Source: a virus. Taken from it: a stretch of 28,975 bases of DNA. Under the pieces are notes generated by a model. It had not been told where the DNA came from. It made no database searches and saw nothing but the letters and a program-made list of their open reading frames with translations. Below are positions 6,965 to 14,955 of this stretch, in pieces (positions within the stretch are counted from its first letter, which is position 1; each line of letters starts with the position of its first letter). A program made the position numbers and the translations under genes. The stretch spans positions 1 through 28,975 of IMG/VR virus record IMGVR_UViG_3300021519_000047, one strand, 5' to 3'.

Positions 6965-7384
6965 ATGAAAAGAAGTTCATTACTAATGGCAGAAACTCGT
7001 TTACGTGGCGAACATAATATTATATATGATGAAACCTATGTAAAACACGCTAATCGGTTAGAAGCAAAATTAGACCAAATAGAATTATCTGCTAATCTTA
7101 TGGATGCAGATAATGATTTATTTCTAAAATTAGTGCCTATTATGTCAGATATGATGGTGATGTATTTTAGGGAATACAGGCTTAAGGAAACAGGGAAACA
7201 CAGCTTTATTGTACCTAACTTAAATAAAAATGCAGTTGGCGAATTTGATACTTACTTAGGTGGGTTTGGGTTTATAACTTTTTCTGGTATGCCTTTCTTG
7301 ATTCATGCCCACAAGGTTTTATTTGATGGAAATCAAAAGAATATATACAATATAAATGTTTCACTATTATTTATACAACAATAA
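6965..7384 (+). CDS. Hypothetical head-region protein
   Basis: 139 residues. The first 80 are helical and charged (ETYVKHANRLEAKLDQIELS); the rest is beta-rich with a glycine stretch (YLGGFGFITFSGMPFLIHAH). No motif is recognised. It sits between the ferritin-like and scaffold-like genes, where head completion proteins are usual. It starts 6 bases after the previous gene. Confidence 0.65.
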   Translation: MKRSSLLMAETRLRGEHNIIYDETYVKHANRLEAKLDQIELSANLMDADNDLFLKLVPIMSDMMVMYFREYRLKETGKHSFIVPNLNKNAVGEFDTYLGGFGFITFSGMPFLIHAHKVLFDGNQKNIYNINVSLLFIQQ

Positions 7385-7399
7385 AAACCACAAACATAA

Positions 7400-7855
7400 A
7401 TGCAGGATTACAAACAGCTATTAAATCAGAAAATTGATGCCGCTTTAAGTGAGCAAAAGTTCGACAAGTCATTGATACATGACAATTTTCAAACGTGGTT
7501 GTATAAGGCACTGCAACACCAAACGGAATACACTTTGAAATGTGCATGGTCAACGTTTGAGGCTTTGATTAACAAGTCTTGTTATGACTTTAATTTGCTC
7601 GAAATGTGCAACGCCTTAAATGCGATTGAATACACAACGGCTATTCAGTTTGATTACAGCTTAGTGATGTACGTTGAAATTAAGAACGTCATTAAAGGCA
7701 TGGCAACCAAGTGGGAAGAAGAAGTAGCACCGATTAAGCTAAAGGCAAATGAGGAAGTACAGGCTATTTATGAGGAAGATTTGAAAAAGGCAAATGCCAA
7801 AAATAAGTTACTCGGTCAACAACCATTACCAAAAAAACAGATTTTTAAAGCGTAA
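7400..7855 (+). CDS. Hypothetical helical head-region protein
   Basis: 151 residues, almost entirely alpha-helical by inspection. The C-terminal part is a charged helix (KLKANEEVQAIYEEDLKKAN) ending with LPKKQIFKA. An A-rich leader (AAAACCACAAACATAA) precedes the ATG, as expected for Bacteroidetes translation. No recognised family; a head assembly role is inferred only from position. Confidence 0.65.
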   Translation: MQDYKQLLNQKIDAALSEQKFDKSLIHDNFQTWLYKALQHQTEYTLKCAWSTFEALINKSCYDFNLLEMCNALNAIEYTTAIQFDYSLVMYVEIKNVIKGMATKWEEEVAPIKLKANEEVQAIYEEDLKKANAKNKLLGQQPLPKKQIFKA

Positions 7856-7867
7856 AAACCAATAATT

Positions 7868-8302
7868 ATGGCTGGATTAACAAAAGAACAAAGAAGGGCA
7901 AAAGAAATTGCATTGGGTGTAATTTCTGAAAATGATGGACAATCAGTAGATACGGCGGTTGCCGAAACACCAACCCCAAAACCTACAATGTCAGCTAAGA
8001 AACTTGATTTGGGGGAAAACAAACAATATACCCGCTATTCGGTATTTGTAACCCCGCACATGCAGACTTTCAGAGGTTTGCAAATGTTTGACCGTTACGA
8101 AATAGTTTTACAACAAAAGTTGCTCACTAATATTCGGATTGAGCCAAAGAGAGCAAAACAATTAAATACAAAGGTTCACGATACTAAGCAATATTTAGTA
8201 GAGGACGGGCAAAGAATCCCTATTAAAATGATACGCAGACTTCGTGAGGATGGGGATACCGAAATTGATGGCGGTTTTGTTGACACGTTTATTTACGAAT
8301 AA
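7868..8302 (+). CDS. Hypothetical basic head-region protein
   Basis: 144 residues. A helical, basic start (LTKEQRRAKEIALG) leads to a proline- and threonine-rich linker (about residues 31-41). A mixed domain rich in arginine and lysine follows (RIEPKRAKQLNTKVHDTKQY), and the protein ends EIDGGFVDTFIYE. Basic charge is compatible with DNA or scaffold contact inside the head. No family recognised. Confidence 0.62.
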   Translation: MAGLTKEQRRAKEIALGVISENDGQSVDTAVAETPTPKPTMSAKKLDLGENKQYTRYSVFVTPHMQTFRGLQMFDRYEIVLQQKLLTNIRIEPKRAKQLNTKVHDTKQYLVEDGQRIPIKMIRRLREDGDTEIDGGFVDTFIYE

Positions 8303-8322
8303 TCTTTAAAAACATAAAATTT

Positions 8323-9132
8323 ATGGCTTTAAGCAAATCAAGTATTGAAAAAATGGCTAAACTATTGGGTATCAACATAAAAGATGCCTTAGAAGCCAAA
8401 ACGGATGTTGACGTGGATATACCCGAAGTAAAGGTATTTACCATTGATGGATTAGCTAAGTTTGAAAGTGAAAAGGTAGAGGTTGGGCGTAAAGCGGGGA
8501 TTGAAGTAGCGGTTAAGACCTACAAAAAGGATAACGGTTTGGAGTTTCCGGGCAAAGACATATCAGACCTCGTACAGTATTTTGAGAGTAAAAGCGATGT
8601 TGACGGCAAGGTAAAAAAGTTGCAGGAAAACATTGTTACACTTACCAAAGAGAAGGAACAGGTTGAAGGTAAATTGTCCAAAGTTGAACTGCTTACCACT
8701 ATACACAATGCCATACCTGCCGAATACAACGGTATGAATAAGAAGGAATTACAGGCACTTGCGGAGGCTAACGGGTTCGAGTTTAAGAAGGAAAACGGCA
8801 AACTTATTGCCTATCGGAACGGTGAAAAGGTAGTTGAGGAAATGACGCAAAAAGAAGTTGACGCTAAAACGGCTTTAACTAACTTCTTTGAGGACGAAAA
8901 AGGGTTTAAGGTAGGCGCACAAACAACAGACCCCGTACCACCTAAAGGTCGTGGCGGTCAAAATGACCCCGCTAAAGGTGGTAATGTAACGTCTGCAAAG
9001 CGTTCTGAAATAGAAAAGGCATGGACTGATGCCAATAGCGGTAAAAGCATTAACGGCGAAGAATATGCCACTCACTTTGCCACAAAAGTAAAAGAATTGA
9101 AAGAGGCGGGTCAAGCCGTCATAATGGATTAG
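8323..9132 (+). CDS. Putative capsid scaffolding protein
   Basis: 269 residues. It lies immediately before the major capsid gene and has scaffold-like features. It is charged and helical, with a coiled coil at about residues 93-124 (GKVKKLQENIVTLTKEKEQV), a disordered Pro/Gly linker at about 202-222, and a short helical, charged C-terminal segment (about 227-265) such as scaffolds use to contact the capsid shell. No serine protease motif was seen, so it seems to be a scaffold without a fused maturation protease. It is followed by a terminator, which separates its expression from that of the capsid gene. The call is by position and composition, not by sequence family. Confidence 0.65.
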   Translation: MALSKSSIEKMAKLLGINIKDALEAKTDVDVDIPEVKVFTIDGLAKFESEKVEVGRKAGIEVAVKTYKKDNGLEFPGKDISDLVQYFESKSDVDGKVKKLQENIVTLTKEKEQVEGKLSKVELLTTIHNAIPAEYNGMNKKELQALAEANGFEFKKENGKLIAYRNGEKVVEEMTQKEVDAKTALTNFFEDEKGFKVGAQTTDPVPPKGRGGQNDPAKGGNVTSAKRSEIEKAWTDANSGKSINGEEYATHFATKVKELKEAGQAVIMD

Positions 9133-9164
9133 GATTTTCATGTGGTTTTAATGGTGTAAATAAT

Positions 9165-9194
9165 GGGCTGGATTGTTCTCAATCTGGCTTTTTT
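9165..9194 (+). terminator. Intrinsic terminator between scaffold and capsid genes
   Basis: An 11-base stem (GGGCTGGATTG with CAATCTGGCTT, several G-T pairs) closes a TTCT loop and runs into a T-rich tail. It ends ten bases before late control site C, so the capsid gene has its own transcription unit. Confidence 0.62.
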
Positions 9195-9203
9195 ATTTAA
9201 AAA

Positions 9204-9257
9204 TTAGTCTTGCCTAATAAAATAAATTTGGTGAATCAAAAACTTTTACTAATTTTA
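9204..9257 (+). promoter_or_regulatory. Late control site C: TTAG-N6-CTAA operator plus Bacteroidetes promoter, for major capsid
   Basis: TTAG (9204-9207), six bases, CTAA (9214-9217), nine bases, TTTG (9227-9230), 19 bases and TAATTTTA (9250-9257), one base from TAnnTTTG. The capsid ATG lies about 100 bases further on. This is the only site of the four with a long leader. Confidence 0.75.
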
Positions 9258-9297
9258 CCTACAATTAGCAAATAGTTCTATTTCTAATGTCCCATCT

Positions 9298-9312
9298 GCT
9301 CATGTTTTGAGC
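9298..9312 (+). other. Hairpin in the capsid mRNA leader
   Basis: GCTCA (9298-9302), a TGTTT loop and TGAGC (9308-9312) form a short perfect hairpin, followed after AACG by six T. It lies in the roughly 97-base leader between control site C and the capsid ATG. It may stabilise the abundant capsid mRNA or act as a weak attenuator; no known riboswitch pattern was recognised. Confidence 0.4.
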
Positions 9313-9359
9313 AACGTTTTTTCCTACGGTTGTTGGAGTTAACTTTTAACTTCAAAAAA

Positions 9360-10418
9360 ATGGCAAATTTTACAGCTTCTAACCTAGTCGCAGCACAGAC
9401 TACACTAGCGGAGCAATTCACAAAACCCGAAATGCGTGAAAAGGTATTACCTACCGTTGCATTGGGTATCAAAAACAAAAACATTCTTGTAAAAGGAGCA
9501 GAAAACCTCCGCACAAGGGAAGATAGGGCAGTTTATGGCTACATGATGAAACGTCAGAGCCGCACTCCTGCATCTCAACGTTCTGCAACACATACCGGAC
9601 CTAGCGGTGATTCAATCCAACAGACGTTCACATGGGTTACTTATGCTGATTCATTCCAGATTTCACTGAAAGAAATGGATAATAACATTTTCACTTTCAA
9701 TGAGGCAATGGCACAGAATATTAAAAACTGTATTCTGAATATCCATGCGCAGATTGAAACTGATAACATTGCTGCTTTGCTTGCCGCAAAGAATCAGATA
9801 GTGAAAACTACTACTCCCGTTGGTACGCAGGTTACATGGAATGCGGCAAACTTCGTACATGAAATTTCAAATGCTGGATATGGTAAACAGTTCACACAGC
9901 TTGCAAAAGCCGTAATGACAGCCAACTACTATAACAGCGGTGTATTTGATGCAGTGTTTGACCTTGCAACCTACAACAACGCACAGTATTGGATGTCGCA
10001 GGGTGCAGGTAACGCCGTAAATACAGCGTTCCAGTTTACAGGCATGGAAATTGCACCATCGGTTGAACTTTCTGATGCAAACTACCCAACGGGCGTTGCG
10101 CTTGTAATGCAACCCGGTACTTTCGCAAACATACAGTGGATTCCAAAACAGAACAGGGAAGGACATGGCGATTATATGTCTTACCTCGGTGGTTACGGTT
10201 CTATTGTTGACCCGATTACAAACCCCGGCGGTATCTATTCAGGTGGACTTGTTTTTGCCGTACATGGTTACGCATTACGTCAGGACACTTCGGCTACCAA
10301 CGGTGTTGCACAGGATGATATGATGCAGTTTGAGATTTCAGTGGATAACGCATTTGCTTTATCTCCTTTCTCTACTGCTAACGAAAGTGTTGTTTACGAA
10401 TTTGGCTTAGTTCCTTAA
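9360..10418 (+). CDS. Major capsid protein
   Basis: 352 residues from the ATG at 9360, which follows the A-rich leader CTTCAAAAAA. A TTG 30 bases upstream would extend the frame but is less likely. The call rests on position after terS, terL, portal and scaffold, on a dedicated promoter and leader, and on the sequence style. That comprises an N-terminal arm, a charged loop with RTREDRAVYGYMMKRQSR, a central helix, and an extended glycine-rich loop near the C-terminus (DYMSYLGGYGSIVDPITNPG) before the final beta strands. This is compatible with an HK97-type fold, but the fold needs a structure prediction. No pro-domain cleavage site is evident. Confidence 0.78.
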   Translation: MANFTASNLVAAQTTLAEQFTKPEMREKVLPTVALGIKNKNILVKGAENLRTREDRAVYGYMMKRQSRTPASQRSATHTGPSGDSIQQTFTWVTYADSFQISLKEMDNNIFTFNEAMAQNIKNCILNIHAQIETDNIAALLAAKNQIVKTTTPVGTQVTWNAANFVHEISNAGYGKQFTQLAKAVMTANYYNSGVFDAVFDLATYNNAQYWMSQGAGNAVNTAFQFTGMEIAPSVELSDANYPTGVALVMQPGTFANIQWIPKQNREGHGDYMSYLGGYGSIVDPITNPGGIYSGGLVFAVHGYALRQDTSATNGVAQDDMMQFEISVDNAFALSPFSTANESVVYEFGLVP

Positions 10419-10450
10419 TTGCTAACCTTTTAAAAACAAAAACATACAAA

Positions 10451-10888
10451 ATGAAAAAGTTTATAGCAATTATGGCATTAATAGCCATCGGATTCGGCGC
10501 AGAGGCGCAAACGGTTTGGACAAACTTGATTGGTTCAGCAACTAAAACTAAGTTGTCAGGTATTGACACTTCGTACATCAGTTGGACTAACTCTTTACCG
10601 TTCTACTCAACCTTTAACATTAAAACTGTGCAGGTTGCAGATAGCTTTAGTGGTGTGGCAACTTTGCAGGCAAGTTTTGACGGTTGGACATGGCAAACTC
10701 TTACGGGTGAAACTACCGTATGTACGTCATGCCTCGGTGCGTCTAAGACTTATACTTTGCAAAGAGGCACTACCATTAATACATGGAATATAGGTCTTAC
10801 TACCTTTCCTAAGTACAGGATTAAGATTTATAGTACAAGGACTACCGATACAACAAATGTTTACGGTTATCAAGAATTAGGCAAGTAA
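10451..10888 (+). CDS. Signal-peptide protein after the capsid gene
   Basis: 145 residues. The first 19 form a clear type I signal peptide: MKK, a hydrophobic core (FIAIMALIAIGFGAEA) and the cleavage motif A17-E18-A19 before Q20. The mature domain is beta-rich, serine/threonine-rich and short, with two cysteines in VCTSCLG. It has the look of a small decoration or beta-sandwich protein, but I do not recognise it. A signal peptide is unexpected in the middle of a head operon, because virion proteins are assembled in the cytoplasm. It ends 2 bases before the next gene, so co-expression is certain to be tight. Confidence 0.72.
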   Translation: MKKFIAIMALIAIGFGAEAQTVWTNLIGSATKTKLSGIDTSYISWTNSLPFYSTFNIKTVQVADSFSGVATLQASFDGWTWQTLTGETTVCTSCLGASKTYTLQRGTTINTWNIGLTTFPKYRIKIYSTRTTDTTNVYGYQELGK

Positions 10889-10890
10889 CA

Positions 10891-12261
10891 ATGTCAACTC
10901 CAATCACAGGCAATTATGGATTCCTAGCTGTTGCGAAAACCGCACAGCTAGGCAATTCTATTGCGGGTGGTGTATGGACTTCATCTGATACGTCAGTAGC
11001 AACGGTAGGGGCGGGAACGGGAATTTTGACAGGTGTGGCGGCAGGGAATGTGGTTATAACTTATACGGCGGGATTAAACGTATCTACGTTGCCTATACAG
11101 ATTGTGCCGCTTTCTTATACGAATGGCTTTGATATTTCAAGAGTATTGCCAGTTCTTATAGGTCGCAAGGGATGGAAACAACCCACAACAACAACCTTTC
11201 CTTTTACGCTCAATACCGTTAATACTTCATGCCTATCAGGTCGTTATTACCAACGTGATAACCCCGCTTGCAGCCCCGATAAACTATGGTCAGCACAGGA
11301 AGACCAAAGCATAACCCAAGACAACTTCAATGCACTGCTAACAGATATGCAGGTAGGTGTTGTAATGGATGGGTTAGCGTCTGTTTTCCGTCAGCCATCT
11401 TTGGTTGAGCAACCTTTGATAATCTTTGAAAAATCGTTCAGAACTTCATACAGACCGATAACTAATGCCGCTAAGTTTTGTGGTTGGCAGTTGCAGGTAG
11501 CTGATGGGAACTATACGGCAAAGATTGACAGTATTTCGTTTACCGCTACTGTTCCATGTACTGTTACAATTTATATGTTCAATGACTTGCGTTCAGCACC
11601 GATTTGGCAGCAGGATTTAACCGTTACGGTTGCGAATGACCAAACAATCTACAACCTTGAAAATCTGTATATGTCAAGACTTGACGATACGCATAAAGGG
11701 GGAGTGTTTTTCTTTGGTTATTTCCAAAACCAATTGGAAGCACAGGGAGCAAAGGCAGTTGACGTTTACTTGAATTGGTTTGCAGACCCGAATATGTTTG
11801 CTTATCAGGCATTTGAGGCAACAAGCGATATGGCTACTTTGACCTTTCGCAGAGACCAATATTTCAGCAATTACAGAACTTACGGTTTAGGTGTGGAGAT
11901 TTCTACATGGTGGGATTTTACCAACACTATTATCCGAAATGCACATGAATTTGATAACCTTATGGGTTTGATGATGTCGGCAAAGTGCATAGAGGAAATA
12001 ACCAATAGTCCACGTTCTAATGCCGATATGCGGGTTACGCAAGACCAATTGGCGGGAATGTACGAAACGTTGAATGGTATGCGGTATGAAAAGCCACATG
12101 GCGGGGTAGCGGTTGATTACAGAATGGGATTAAAGAATAAAATAGAATTGGAAGTTAGGCGTATTCAAGATACTTTCTTAGCTACGCCTGATGTTATCCA
12201 TTCAGTACCTCCCGTAAATGGTACAGGGGTTAAAATCCCGACATGGGGACACATGATGTAA
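10891..12261 (+). CDS. Large structural protein with an N-terminal Ig-like (BIG2) domain
   Basis: 456 residues. Residues about 10-72 match the bacterial Ig-like group 2 pattern (WTSSDTSVATVGAGTGILTG, then VAAGNVVITYT). The remaining roughly 380 residues begin FDISRVLPVLIGRKGWKQP and are mixed alpha/beta. They end in a helical region (about 365-445) that includes MRVTQDQLAGMYETLNGMRY. I do not recognise this larger part. Position between the capsid and the tail genes suggests a head-fibre, neck or tail structural protein; the Ig-like domain suggests surface exposure and weak adhesion to the cell surface. It ends 3 bases before the next gene. Confidence 0.65.
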   Translation: MSTPITGNYGFLAVAKTAQLGNSIAGGVWTSSDTSVATVGAGTGILTGVAAGNVVITYTAGLNVSTLPIQIVPLSYTNGFDISRVLPVLIGRKGWKQPTTTTFPFTLNTVNTSCLSGRYYQRDNPACSPDKLWSAQEDQSITQDNFNALLTDMQVGVVMDGLASVFRQPSLVEQPLIIFEKSFRTSYRPITNAAKFCGWQLQVADGNYTAKIDSISFTATVPCTVTIYMFNDLRSAPIWQQDLTVTVANDQTIYNLENLYMSRLDDTHKGGVFFFGYFQNQLEAQGAKAVDVYLNWFADPNMFAYQAFEATSDMATLTFRRDQYFSNYRTYGLGVEISTWWDFTNTIIRNAHEFDNLMGLMMSAKCIEEITNSPRSNADMRVTQDQLAGMYETLNGMRYEKPHGGVAVDYRMGLKNKIELEVRRIQDTFLATPDVIHSVPPVNGTGVKIPTWGHMM

Positions 12262-12264
12262 GTA

Positions 12265-13212
12265 ATGGCTAATGTAACACTACCATACCCGTATGAGATA
12301 GATTGGTGGGTGCAAACTCTCCAAACAAGAGTATGGGAACAGGTAATAAAAAGAGTGTGGGGGTGTAACGATAGCAATTACAACAGTTACGGAAGGGCAT
12401 ACAGGAATAGAGTAACAAGAGGTGAGGGTGGGAGTAAAGGTTACATACCTGAATTTTATAACCCTAATACTAGGAACTATGATGCAGGTTTCGGCAAAAA
12501 TGTAATGGGTGGAATGTTCTTTGACGACAGGGTAGCGGGATTATCATACTTCGGTTTGGTTGACCCGATAAAGCGGATGGAAACAGGCTATCACATGGCT
12601 AAATTCCAATGGTTGTTTTTTGTTAATCTAAGCAAGATAACACCTGCGGGAATTAGTAGTGCAAGTAACCAACGTCTTGATGAAGTTTGTGTAAATGATA
12701 TACGCAACTTCTTACAGTGGAATGGTTGCGGTTTTACCGTAACAGGGATTGTAAAAGACGTTGATACGGTACTTGAAAGGTATAGCGGTCAATCTAAAAT
12801 AGAAAGTTTGTCAGACGATATGCACCCGAAGTTTTGTTTCCGAATTGACATGGAACTTATCTACGACCCAAACCAACATACTGCGCAACCGATTAAACAA
12901 CTTTTACCAATGCAGATTTCACCTGTATTCTATATAAAAACAATACCGAATTTAGCGAATGTTATTTCGGTAGGCAACGGAAGATACATTTATGCCGAGT
13001 ATGGAGAAGGTAACACATTTACCCCTCTTTACACAGATACAAATTTATCTTTCTTAGCAGGGAAAAATGTTACAGTACCGTTCTTTAAAAATGATGCACC
13101 AATAACATTACCTAACTACAATGTAGGCACAGGAACATGGACAGTAGCGGGCGCACCATTTGGGTTTAATGACGGGGATTATATTACAATGGAGATTACA
13201 AATTATGTTTAA
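12265..13212 (+). CDS. Hypothetical structural protein (neck or tail region)
   Basis: 315 residues, aromatic-rich at the start (YPYEIDWWVQTLQTRVWEQV). The middle has IDMELIYDPNQHTAQPIKQL and the C-terminal third is beta-rich (TLPNYNVGTGTWTVAG). The protein is probably soluble and structural. No family recognised. Three bases separate it from the Ig-domain protein, so the two probably act together. A head-tail connector or tail completion role is a positional guess. Confidence 0.6.
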   Translation: MANVTLPYPYEIDWWVQTLQTRVWEQVIKRVWGCNDSNYNSYGRAYRNRVTRGEGGSKGYIPEFYNPNTRNYDAGFGKNVMGGMFFDDRVAGLSYFGLVDPIKRMETGYHMAKFQWLFFVNLSKITPAGISSASNQRLDEVCVNDIRNFLQWNGCGFTVTGIVKDVDTVLERYSGQSKIESLSDDMHPKFCFRIDMELIYDPNQHTAQPIKQLLPMQISPVFYIKTIPNLANVISVGNGRYIYAEYGEGNTFTPLYTDTNLSFLAGKNVTVPFFKNDAPITLPNYNVGTGTWTVAGAPFGFNDGDYITMEITNYV

Positions 13213-13244
13213 CCTTTTTCAATAACAAATAAAATACAGTAGCT

Positions 13245-14276
13245 ATGGACAGCAATGTAAATTTAAACAGTCAAAGCATTATCAGCCAAACAGGTTTGAT
13301 AGGCACATTCCCTGAATTGGGAGTATTTAAAACCATCGTGCTTGTTCCAAAAGGTACGATTATCCCATTGGCGCAGATGGTGGATAATGCCACATTTGCT
13401 ACCTATGTAAACGCTAAATTCATCAACGATACCTACACTTCACAGTGGTTCGGGTTGACAAAGTTGGATGAATTTAAAGACGAAACAGCGGGCGATGAAA
13501 CATGGGATACGGGTATCTACAAAACAAACGTGTACAGCCACCCGAAAATATTTGGTTTCTTGTATCTGCAATCAATGGGTAACTTCATTGAAATTACAGG
13601 GTTCAAAAATGCACAGACCAAATACGATATGTTCATCATTGACGATTTGGGTAACTGGCATGGTACTTTAGACCAAACAGGTCTGAATGGTTTGCAAGCC
13701 TATGACATGATGCAGTTTTGGGTTGGTAATCCAATGCCTCGTACTACAAAGACAGGTTTACAGTTTCCTATCAGGGTTTCACTTGCTTTGCAGAAAGAAA
13801 CAGCCGATTGGTTTAAGGTGTATCAGGCGAATTACAGTGCCGATAATATCACGATGTTGCAGAACGCTACACTTACTGATGTTTCGAGCATTATCGTTCC
13901 CGCAGCACCAACTACGACTATCAGCTTTGTAATGAAGTCAGGACAGGATAGCTACGATTTGGTTCGTGCTTATGGTTCTACGATTATTGCTTTGGGCGCA
14001 CCCGGTTTAGCATTGTTTACCTGCACAAACCTTACTGTTGGTGGTACTGCAATCGGCGCAAACCCAACAAGTATGACAACGGGTAGTAGCGTTGTAGCAG
14101 GAGAAACATACTATTGGATTAAAGCGGTATTATCAGCACCACCTACGGCGGGTAACATTGTAAGGATTTCCCTTGCCGCACCTTCGGTTGTAAATGCTTT
14201 GATACCTAACTTCAATTGTGTTTCACCGTCAATCAACAACGTAAACGGGGCAAATTGTGCTATCCATACATTCTAA
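13245..14276 (+). CDS. Putative tail tube or major tail structural protein
   Basis: 343 residues, beta-rich, without cysteine-rich or membrane segments. Its N-terminal two thirds look like a structural domain (LGVFKTIVLVPKGTIIPLAQ). The last third (about 225-320) is Thr/Gly/Ala-rich and could be a separate Ig-like or decoration domain. It is the last gene before a strong terminator, as expected for an abundant structural protein. The tail-tube call is inference from position; I recognise no family motif. Confidence 0.5.
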   Translation: MDSNVNLNSQSIISQTGLIGTFPELGVFKTIVLVPKGTIIPLAQMVDNATFATYVNAKFINDTYTSQWFGLTKLDEFKDETAGDETWDTGIYKTNVYSHPKIFGFLYLQSMGNFIEITGFKNAQTKYDMFIIDDLGNWHGTLDQTGLNGLQAYDMMQFWVGNPMPRTTKTGLQFPIRVSLALQKETADWFKVYQANYSADNITMLQNATLTDVSSIIVPAAPTTTISFVMKSGQDSYDLVRAYGSTIIALGAPGLALFTCTNLTVGGTAIGANPTSMTTGSSVVAGETYYWIKAVLSAPPTAGNIVRISLAAPSVVNALIPNFNCVSPSINNVNGANCAIHTF

Positions 14277-14283
14277 TAACAAG

Positions 14284-14315
14284 AGTAGCGAGAGCCGTAA
14301 CTTTCGCTACTTTTT
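14284..14315 (+). terminator. Strong intrinsic terminator
   Basis: An 11-base stem (AGTAGCGAGAG with CTTTCGCTACT, one G-T pair) closes a CCGTAA loop and is followed by TTTT. It ends the transcription unit that starts at the capsid promoter. No operator-type promoter was found downstream before 14328, so the tail genes depend on read-through or on a promoter I did not recognise. Confidence 0.82.
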
Positions 14316-14327
14316 AAACTAATTTTT

Positions 14328-14534
14328 ATGATGCAAATTATTATTTCAGACGAGTATGTAAAGTCTGTATCATTGGAAGATTTCAAGGCGCATTTTGCCG
14401 ATAATGGTTACGATTGGAGTGATACGGATATAGCAGGTTATTGGAAGAAGTTTAACCCAACAGTAAAGGCTAAATCCGCACCTGAACATGACAGCGACAC
14501 AACTAAAGGAGAAACTCATAAGCATAAGAAGTAA
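14328..14534 (+). CDS. Small hypothetical protein
   Basis: 68 residues from the first of two adjacent ATG codons (14328 or 14331). The N-terminal 45 residues could be a small folded domain with a tryptophan-containing helix (WSDTDIAGYWKKFNP). The tail is charged and histidine- and lysine-rich (GETHKHKK). Its last 47 bases overlap the start of the next gene in another frame. No family recognised. Confidence 0.6.
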   Translation: MMQIIISDEYVKSVSLEDFKAHFADNGYDWSDTDIAGYWKKFNPTVKAKSAPEHDSDTTKGETHKHKK

Positions 14535-14928
14535 CGTTGTTACTCTTGCGGGTGAGGCTATGCTTGAAAACAAAGAGCAGATAGTTGGACTTGTCATTAA
14601 TCAGCAACAGGAACAACATGTAGATAGCTATACTCAACCATTGAGGGCATATTCTACACCATACTACAATTACAAGCGATTGTCGGGTAAGTCAGGTGAA
14701 ACGGACTTTGACGATACGGGACACATGCACAGCACAATGGATTTAACCATTGAAGGCGAACAGTATATTATTGATAGTCCTTCGCAGACCAATCAAGGTA
14801 TGTTAAAGAGTGCATTTTTGAGAGAGTGGCAAGGTTCGCCCGTCATGGATTTGACAGAGGACAATAAAGGTGTAGCGTGGAACATTATTGCACCTACGTT
14901 GGTTGCAAAGATGCGTGAAGCGATTTAG
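14488..14928 (+). CDS. Putative tail completion or head-tail joining protein
   Basis: 146 residues from an ATG inside the previous gene. An N-terminal helix is followed by a beta-rich region with YTQPLRAYSTPYYNYKRLSG and DDTGHMHSTMDLTIEGEQYI, ending in a helix (APTLVAKMREAI). Size and position before the tape-measure region fit the tail completion proteins of siphoviruses, although I cannot assign the family. The 47-base overlap with the upstream gene is longer than usual and may reflect coupled translation. Confidence 0.58.
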   Translation: MTATQLKEKLISIRSNVVTLAGEAMLENKEQIVGLVINQQQEQHVDSYTQPLRAYSTPYYNYKRLSGKSGETDFDDTGHMHSTMDLTIEGEQYIIDSPSQTNQGMLKSAFLREWQGSPVMDLTEDNKGVAWNIIAPTLVAKMREAI

Positions 14929-14955
14929 TCTAATACAATTCCCACATAATATACA

